A DNA stretch of 13,159 bases. It comes from Candidatus Saccharibacteria bacterium RIFCSPHIGHO2_02_FULL_47_12. GTDB taxonomy: Bacteria > Patescibacteriota > Saccharimonadia > Saccharimonadales > JANWIN01. A program made the translations under genes and the position numbers. How positions within the stretch are numbered: position 1 is the stretch's first letter; each line of letters starts with the position of its first letter. Where the stretch lies: the NCBI GenBank assembly GCA_001790455.1, contig MGCP01000046.1:1-13159 (forward strand). Reading direction: 5' to 3'. Shown one piece after another: positions 7,870 through 11,657 of the stretch. The notes beneath the pieces were generated by a model. It had not been told where the DNA came from. It ran no database searches and was given only the letters and a program-made list of their open reading frames with translations.

Positions 7870-9433
7870 TACTAGCTCCGAAGGGCGGGGCTATGCCGAG
7901 CTCCTTGCAGTATTCTGCTATTTTTTTATCAATACCAACCATCTCTGCATCAATCATCTTTATCTCTGCTGTGACTTCTCCCAGATCAATAGGTTTTACC
8001 TCCTCAAATGTATCAACGTAACGAGGAATGTTCAGGTTGTAATCATTCTCTGCAACTTCTTCTAGGCTAGCCACATAGCTGTATTTGTCTACTGTCTTGC
8101 GCTCATTGTATGTGTCAATAATTTTGTCTATATCTTCTTCGCGCAGACGGTTTTGGTTCTTGCTCTTTTCAAAATGTTTGCTGGCATCTATGAACAAAAT
8201 GTCCTTGGGGTTCTCACGGCATTTCTTAAACACCAAAATACAAGCCGGTATGGAAGTGCCGTAAAAGATGTTCGCCGGCAAACCAATAACTGCATCTAGG
8301 TAGTTGTTTTCCTTGATTAAATGCTGGCGAATGTGCCCCTCTGCTGCGCCGCGAAACAACACACCATGCGGCATAACCGTTGCCATAGTACCATTATCGT
8401 CCAGCTGGTAAATCATGTGGGTGATGAACGCGTAGTCTGCTTTGCTGGCCGGGGCAAGTTTGCCGTATTGACTGAAACGATCATCTTGCAAAAATAACGG
8501 ATTAGCCGTCCAGTTAGCGCTAAAAGGCGGATTGGCCACAATGCATTCAAATCGCTCCTCTCTATGTTGAGGGTGCTCTAAAGTATCATCTTGGCGGATA
8601 TTAAAACGCGAGAAGTTAACATCGTGCAAAATCATGTTCATGCGGGCAAGGTTATATGTAGTGTTATTCAGCTCCTGACCATAAAAATGTCCTACCTTTT
8701 CAACTTGCCGAGCAACGCGAAGCAACAACGACCCAGACCCACATGTTGGGTCATAAACGTTTTTAATCTGCTTCTTACCATCTACTACAATTCTGGCTAG
8801 GATAGTAGAAACTTCTTGTGGCGTATAAAATTCACCAGCTTTCTTGCCTGCGCCTGCTGCAAACTGAGAAATAAGATATTCGTAAGCATCGCCCAGAACG
8901 TCTACCTTTGAATCTTCTAGCTTAAAGTCAATCTTGTCTAGATATGCTAGGACTTTTGCAATTAGCTCACTGCGATCACTGACTGTTCTGCCGAGTTTAC
9001 TGGCGTTTAGATCCAACTCGGAGAATAATTTGTCAAAATCGTCTTCACTTTCCGCACCAAGTGTACTGTTTTCTATATCTGCTAGAGTTTTTTCTAATCG
9101 CTCTACAAGTTTTCCGTCGTTGTTGCCTTCTGACGCAACCCTATGAAATAGCTCGCCAGGTGTCAGGAAATACCCTAAGTGGTCAACAGACGCCTTTTTT
9201 ATTTCTTCTGTAACTGCTTGTTCTTTCGGGTTGGACTGGTCTAACTTTTCGTAGTAGAGCCTGTCTGACTCAAGTAAGCTATTGGCATAGAGATTTAGTT
9301 TTTCTGAAAGGTATTTGTAAAAGATAAAACCAAGGATATAGTCGCGGAACTCGTCCGCATTCATTTTCCCTCTTAATTCGTTAGCAATGTTCCATAGCTG
9401 CGTCTGTAGTTGCTTCTTTTGATCTTCCGACAT
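7862..9433 (-). CDS. hsdM: Type I R-M methyltransferase subunit HsdM
   Basis: N6-adenine methyltransferase of the type I system; with HsdS it protects host sites. From ATG at 9433 it is 523 aa. The HsdM N-terminal helical domain is present (LWNIANELRGKMNADEFRDYILGF written here in parts: LWNIANELRG, MNADEFRDYI, LGFIFYKYLSEKL), then EFYTPQEV at 201-208, SAM-binding motif I DPTCGSGSL (228-236) and catalytic NPPF (301-304). I chose 9433 because MSEDQKKQLQ is the typical family start and GGGGG lies 6-7 nt upstream; a TTG at 9496 would add 21 atypical residues inside the terminator. A weak promoter, TTGATT-17-TGTAAA (9468-9496), is the only candidate I see. The C-terminus KELGIAPPF is followed by ASNE, which probably derives from the inserted NYN gene. 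Confidence 0.95.
   Translation of the reverse strand: MSEDQKKQLQTQLWNIANELRGKMNADEFRDYILGFIFYKYLSEKLNLYANSLLESDRLYYEKLDQSNPKEQAVTEEIKKASVDHLGYFLTPGELFHRVASEGNNDGKLVERLEKTLADIENSTLGAESEDDFDKLFSELDLNASKLGRTVSDRSELIAKVLAYLDKIDFKLEDSKVDVLGDAYEYLISQFAAGAGKKAGEFYTPQEVSTILARIVVDGKKQIKNVYDPTCGSGSLLLRVARQVEKVGHFYGQELNNTTYNLARMNMILHDVNFSRFNIRQDDTLEHPQHREERFECIVANPPFSANWTANPLFLQDDRFSQYGKLAPASKADYAFITHMIYQLDDNGTMATVMPHGVLFRGAAEGHIRQHLIKENNYLDAVIGLPANIFYGTSIPACILVFKKCRENPKDILFIDASKHFEKSKNQNRLREEDIDKIIDTYNERKTVDKYSYVASLEEVAENDYNLNIPRYVDTFEEVKPIDLGEVTAEIKMIDAEMVGIDKKIAEYCKELGIAPPFGASNE
7881..7906 (-). repeat. Copy 1 of boundary repeat (hsdM 3' end)
   Basis: The minus strand holds GGAGCTCGGCATA (7892-7904) followed by GCCCCGCCCTTCGGA. 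It is in frame in hsdM as ELGIAPPFG and appears to be the source sequence for the two downstream copies. Confidence 0.6.
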
Positions 9434-9494
9434 ATATGCCCCCGAATCTATCATTGAGAATAACACTTTTACATCTGTTATTAAACCTGAAATC

Positions 9495-9524
9495 AAAAAC
9501 CCGCCTCGATTGAAGCGGGTTTTT
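9495..9524. terminator. Bidirectional intrinsic terminator between ribosomal and hsd units
   Basis: AAAAACCCGC (9495-9504) and GCGGGTTTTT (9515-9524) form a perfect 10-bp stem around a 10-nt loop, with an A-tract on one side and a T-tract on the other, so it can act in both directions. On the minus strand it ends the rplJ-rplL-138-aa unit, 61 nt before the hsdM ATG. Confidence 0.9.
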
Positions 9525-9559
9525 GTGAAGGTTGAGCTAACTTTAGGCCAACTCTATGA

Positions 9560-9976
9560 TTATTCTGCCTGTCCTCTACCGAAAACTTGTAGCGCCCATA
9601 ACGGGTTTCTGCTCACAAAATCCCCTATCACATCCACATTGCCTTCGTTGCAACCGTCTAGATCGCCAGTTATGTGCTCCACGAACATTTCTAAACCCAA
9701 AAGGTCACCTACGTAACGTACGATGTGAAGCTTGCTAAAGCTATCACCAGGATCTCGTTCAATTTCTATACGGTCACTGATTCCTTCAAAGTCATCTTCT
9801 TGAACAAGTGCTATAACACCCCGGCTAACTACGAAGAGGCTATACTCGTCATGGTCTCTACTACCAGCCAGAAATTGCCATGATTGAGAATTATCAACTG
9901 CTTCAGCGGCATCCTCAAGACATTCAATTTTAGTAATTTCTTTGTCGCTCACAGCTTTATCATAACAAAAAGCCAC
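9560..9976 (-). CDS. 138-aa acidic hypothetical protein downstream of rplL
   Basis: I do not recognise this protein. It is acidic, with no signal peptide, membrane segment or catalytic motif. Visible stretches such as YSLFVVSRGVIALVQEDDFEGI and LHIVRYVGDLLGLEMFVEHI are split here: YSLFVVSRGVIALV, then EDDFEGI, and LHIVRYVGDLLGL, then EMFVEHI; the alternating hydrophobic pattern suggests a compact alpha/beta fold. The start is uncertain: the longest frame begins with GTG at 9976, and another GTG lies at 9952, neither with a good Shine-Dalgarno. It begins 39 nt after the rplL stop with no terminator between, so it probably shares the ribosomal transcript and ends at the terminator at 9495-9524. 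Intact length and position favour a real gene. Function is unknown. Confidence 0.6.
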   Translation of the reverse strand: MAFCYDKAVSDKEITKIECLEDAAEAVDNSQSWQFLAGSRDHDEYSLFVVSRGVIALVQEDDFEGISDRIEIERDPGDSFSKLHIVRYVGDLLGLEMFVEHITGDLDGCNEGNVDVIGDFVSRNPLWALQVFGRGQAE

Positions 9977-10015
9977 GCACGATAACGGAGCTCTTTGAAT
10001 GTTTTGCGAGCTTGT

Positions 10016-10402
10016 TTATGCTAGCTCTACAGTAGCTCCGGCGTCTTCTAGTGCCTTTTTGGCGGCTTCTGCGTCTTCTTTTTTAGCCTTTTCTAGAACT
10101 GGCTTTGGTGCGCCGTCTACAACGGCTTTAGCCTCGCCCAGACCCAGTCCGGTAATGTCTTTTACGGCCTTTATGACTGCTACTTTTTGAGCGCCTGCGT
10201 CTTTTAGGACTACGTCAAACTCGCTCTTTTCGTCTTCTGCTGGTGCGCCATCTGCGCCACCTGCGGCTGGACCGGCTGCTACTGCTACTGCAGCGGCTGC
10301 AGGCTCTATGCCATACTCTTCTTTTAGAACATTTTTTAGTTCGTTTACTTCTACTACAGAAAGCTTGGTGAGCTCTTCTGCTAGTTTCTTTACATCTGCC
10401 AT
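10016..10402 (-). CDS. rplL: Ribosomal protein bL12 (L7/L12)
   Basis: 128-aa stalk protein of the large ribosomal subunit, which recruits translation GTPases. The order is canonical: an N-terminal dimerisation helix region (MADVKKLAEELTKLSVVEVN), an Ala/Gly-rich hinge (EPAAAAVAVAAGPAAGG), and a C-terminal domain with EFDVVLKDAGAQKVAVIKAV split by GLGLGEAKAVVDGAPKPV and ending in ATVELA. ATG at 10402 is chosen over a frame-internal upstream codon at 10432 because AAAGGAAA sits about 8 nt upstream and homologues start MAD. It lies 72 nt after rplJ, with a 7-nt microrepeat and hairpin between. Together with rplJ it forms the stalk operon, regulated by the L10 leader upstream. Confidence 0.97.
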   Translation of the reverse strand: MADVKKLAEELTKLSVVEVNELKNVLKEEYGIEPAAAAVAVAAGPAAGGADGAPAEDEKSEFDVVLKDAGAQKVAVIKAVKDITGLGLGEAKAVVDGAPKPVLEKAKKEDAEAAKKALEDAGATVELA

Positions 10403-10423
10403 GTTAATTTCCTTTCGTAAATT

Positions 10424-10474
10424 AATGTTCAATTGTCAATGTTCATTGCTCAATGATTGAGCATTGAGCATTGG
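10424..10474. repeat. Degenerate 7-nt tandem repeat with palindrome between rplJ and rplL
   Basis: The plus strand reads in 7-nt steps: AATGTTC, AATTGTC, AATGTTC, ATTGCTC, AATGATT, GAGCATT, GAGCATT. Within it TGCTCAAT (10447-10454) and ATTGAGCA (10456-10463) are a perfect 8-bp inverted repeat with a 1-nt centre, so an RNA hairpin could form in the intercistronic region. No promoter is evident. Confidence 0.6.
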
Positions 10475-10999
10475 CTATGCCTTAGCCTTGGCTGCTACGG
10501 CGTCAAGCAATCCATGCAGGTTGCCTGAAAGTCCTGACATAACGTCGTTTACCGGTGAGCCAAGGGTTGCCAGTACCTGTGCAATAAGCTCTGGCTTGCT
10601 TGGAAGTGTTGCCAAAGCCTTTACCTCGTCTGCACTTATAAACGTACCTTCGGTGGTAATGGCGCCCACAAACTCTATAGTGGGGTTAGTTTTGGCAAAG
10701 TTTGCCAGAGTTTGGGCTGGGGCTACCTCGTCTTCGCTGTTAAAAGCATAGAGCAGCTGGCCCTTTAGCGCCTCTGTATCTAGGTCTTTGTAGGTCTCGC
10801 TAGATTCTAGTGCCTTTTTAACCAAACGGTTTTTTAGCACCTTTACAGCTGTGCCGTTGTCTTTAGCCTGGCGACGAAGTGTCTGCATGCCCTGCACGGT
10901 AGTGCCTGGGTATGCTGCTACCACAGTCATTTTAGAAGACTGCAAAAGCTCGCCAATTTGGTCTATGACTTCTTTTTTCTTGTCTTTGGTTAATGCCAT
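10475..10999 (-). CDS. rplJ: Ribosomal protein uL10
   Basis: 174-aa base of the ribosomal stalk: it binds 23S rRNA and carries L7/L12 dimers on its C-terminal helix. The N-terminus MALTKDKKKEVIDQIGELL, the segment TTVQGMQTLRRQAKDNG and the LKNRLVKKAL motif are characteristic of L10. The C-terminal helix LHGLLDAVAAKAKA is the L7/L12 docking region. ATG at 10999 has AGGGA about 9-10 nt upstream. It is preceded by a consensus promoter and an L10-leader RNA, so autoregulation by L10(L12)n binding its own leader is expected from the family. rplL follows 72 nt later. Confidence 0.97.
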   Translation of the reverse strand: MALTKDKKKEVIDQIGELLQSSKMTVVAAYPGTTVQGMQTLRRQAKDNGTAVKVLKNRLVKKALESSETYKDLDTEALKGQLLYAFNSEDEVAPAQTLANFAKTNPTIEFVGAITTEGTFISADEVKALATLPSKPELIAQVLATLGSPVNDVMSGLSGNLHGLLDAVAAKAKA

Positions 11000-11064
11000 T
11001 TAAACATTCCCTGATTAGTGTTTATGCAAACTTGATCGACCTTGCAAGCCTGCGCGTTACCTAT

Positions 11065-11132
11065 AAAAAAGTCCTTGGTTTACCCCTCAAAACTTTCAGA
11101 GAAAGTTTGTGGGGCAAGTTCCAAAGACTTTT
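11065..11132 (-). terminator. Candidate attenuator terminator in rplJ leader
   Basis: On the minus strand AAAAGTCTTTGG (11132-11121) can pair with CCAAGGACTTTT (11078-11067), 12 bp with one G-U, followed by more U's (a U6 run at 11070-11065). The palindrome at 11083-11114 is nested inside, strengthening the hairpin. The 5' arm GTCTTTGG is also the 3' arm of the L10-leader closing stem, so the two structures exclude each other. Confidence 0.55.
11079..11114. repeat. Palindromic repeat, copy 1
   Basis: Plus strand CCCCTCAAAACTTT (11083-11096), 5-nt loop, AAAGTTTGTGGGG (11102-11114). It shares an 18-nt block (11079-11096) and a 13-nt block (11102-11114) exactly with copy 2 at 11439-11474; only the loop differs. 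It lies between the L10 leader and the rplJ start. Confidence 0.85.
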
Positions 11133-11195
11133 AAGAGCAATTGCTTGCTTCTACCTCGGTAGCAGATTAAGTCTTGCGACAGCTACTGTCTTTGG
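11121..11195 (-). promoter_or_regulatory. L10 leader (rplJ autoregulatory RNA)
   Basis: The closing stem CCAAAGAC (11195-11188) with GTCTTTGG (11128-11121) is perfect over 8 bp. Inside, the minus strand reads AGTAGCTGTCGCAAGACTT, then AATCTGCTACCGAGGTAGAA, the AGTAG...CTACCGAGGTAG pattern typical of the L10_leader family that L10 binds. It starts about 7 nt after the predicted transcription start and precedes rplJ, as expected for autogenous control of stalk-protein synthesis. Confidence 0.85.
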
Positions 11196-11208
11196 TAACG
11201 ATATTTGT

Positions 11209-11237
11209 ATTATATCTGTTAGTGGCTTTCTGGTCAA
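11209..11237 (-). promoter_or_regulatory. Strong sigma70-type promoter for rplJ-rplL
   Basis: Minus strand TTGACC (-35, 11232-11237), exactly 17-nt spacer, TATAAT (-10, 11209-11214). Expected start near 11202, just before the L10 leader. The -35 box contains the TGA stop codon of the 63-aa gene. Confidence 0.85.
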
Positions 11238-11425
11238 GGGATCATATTTGCCCAATGGCTGTCTACAATTGGCACCGTTACCTCGTAGGGCACGGGTGGT
11301 CCCGCGTCTGTTATATCAATTATCGTAACAACTCTAGTTAGGGGTACCTTATTTGTAGGAACTTCGACTTCTTCTACCCCATGCCACGCTTCAAATGATT
11401 GTGAAGGCGTTGTTTCACTTTCCAC
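11234..11425 (-). CDS. 63-aa small protein, unknown function
   Basis: Unrecognised small protein starting with GTG at 11425. I accept it because TAAAGGAGG lies 8 nt upstream, one of the best Shine-Dalgarno sequences in the window. The protein is acidic and rich in Val, Pro and Thr (VEEVEVPTNKVPLTRVV, PPVPYEVTVPIVD), with no signal peptide or membrane segment; a beta-rich fold is plausible. It lies between an attenuator-like leader (11477-11657) and the rplJ promoter, whose -35 box overlaps its stop. It may therefore be expressed only when transcription passes the terminator at 11477-11513. Palindrome copy 2 ends at its Shine-Dalgarno and could hide or expose it. Function is unknown. Confidence 0.6.
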   Translation of the reverse strand: MESETTPSQSFEAWHGVEEVEVPTNKVPLTRVVTIIDITDAGPPVPYEVTVPIVDSHWANMIP

Positions 11426-11438
11426 AGTATTTTCCTCC

Positions 11439-11474
11439 TTTACCCCTCAAAACTTTTTATAAAAGTTTGTGGGG
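11439..11474. repeat. Palindromic repeat, copy 2
   Basis: Plus strand CCCCTCAAAACTTT (11443-11456), 5-nt loop, AAAGTTTGTGGGG (11462-11474). It is identical to copy 1 outside the loop and offset by exactly 360 bp. It sits between the terminator U-tract and the Shine-Dalgarno of the 63-aa gene. Confidence 0.85.
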
Positions 11475-11476
11475 TG

Positions 11477-11513
11477 AAAATTAAAAATCAGGCTCTGTGG
11501 TCGAAGCCTGATT
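11477..11513 (-). terminator. Intrinsic terminator downstream of ThyX gene/leader ORF
   Basis: On the minus strand AATCAGGCT (11513-11505) pairs perfectly over 9 bp with AGCCTGATT (11494-11486), 10-nt loop, followed by TTTTTAATTTT. It works only in the minus direction; the plus side has no T-tract after the stem. AGCCTGA also occurs upstream at 11549-11543 and could pair with its 5' arm, making termination conditional. Confidence 0.85.
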
Positions 11514-11517
11514 GGGT

Positions 11518-11572
11518 GGGCTGTGCTAGCGCGCTTGTGCGCTCAGGCTCCAACCATGTTGAAGCACAGCCC
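11518..11572 (-). promoter_or_regulatory. Structured leader: 10-bp stem competing with an antiterminator
   Basis: GGGCTGTGCT (11572-11563) pairs perfectly with AGCACAGCCC (11527-11518). Inside the 35-nt loop are AGCGC/GCGCT and CAAC/GTTG mini-hairpins and the AGCCTGA segment (11549-11543), which can instead pair with TCAGGCT of the terminator 5' arm. AGCACA (11597-11592) can also pair with TGTGCT of the first arm. These mutually exclusive helices are the hallmark of an attenuator. Confidence 0.55.
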
Positions 11573-11617
11573 CTTTAGGCCAAGTAGTAGGTGTGCTAAT
11601 TGGTAAAACCCGTTCAT
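11543..11617 (-). CDS. Candidate 24-aa leader peptide
   Basis: ATG at 11617 opens 24 codons ending in TGA at 11543-11545. The peptide begins MNGFYQLAHLLLGL and ends CFNMVGA; six of 24 residues are Leu, with three consecutive Leu codons (10-12, CTA CTA CTT) and a fourth at 14. The start lies only about 0-5 nt after the predicted transcription start with no Shine-Dalgarno, so translation would be leaderless. The stop codon lies inside AGCCTGA, the putative antiterminator arm, and codons 16-19 form the 5' arm of the 10-bp stem. This is the geometry of a translation-controlled attenuator. It may instead be an untranslated small RNA. No homology is recognised. Confidence 0.45.
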   Translation of the reverse strand: MNGFYQLAHLLLGLKGLCFNMVGA

Positions 11618-11628
11618 TACAAAGTAAT

Positions 11629-11657
11629 TTTATATACCTAACGAAATAAGGTGTCAA
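11629..11657 (-). promoter_or_regulatory. Strong sigma70-type promoter for the attenuator leader
   Basis: Minus strand TTGACA (-35, 11652-11657, 6/6), 17-nt spacer, TATAAA (-10, 11629-11634, 5/6). The -35 box includes the TGA stop of the ThyX gene. A short inverted repeat, ATTAC-TTT-GTAAT (11616-11628), covers the expected start site. Confidence 0.8.

Noticed and set aside
9433..9496. HsdM starting at TTG 9496
   Set aside because: The extra 21 residues are unlike HsdM N-termini and the codon lies inside the terminator. ATG at 9433 has a purine-rich ribosome-binding site and the family-typical start.
10403..10432. RplL with a 10-residue N-terminal extension from 10432
   Set aside because: The extension MNINLRKEIN is encoded by the AT-rich repeat and ribosome-binding site. 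ATG at 10402 follows AAAGGAAA and gives the conserved MAD start.
10434..10441. TTGACA on the minus strand upstream of rplL as a promoter
   Set aside because: There is no acceptable -10 box 16-18 nt downstream. The hexamer is part of the 7-nt repeat.
11518..11573. Possible tRNA on the minus strand (long closing stem with internal mini-hairpins)
   Set aside because: There is no T-loop GGTTCRANTCC, no proper anticodon arm and the stem is 10 bp rather than 7. The attenuator/terminator arrangement explains it better.
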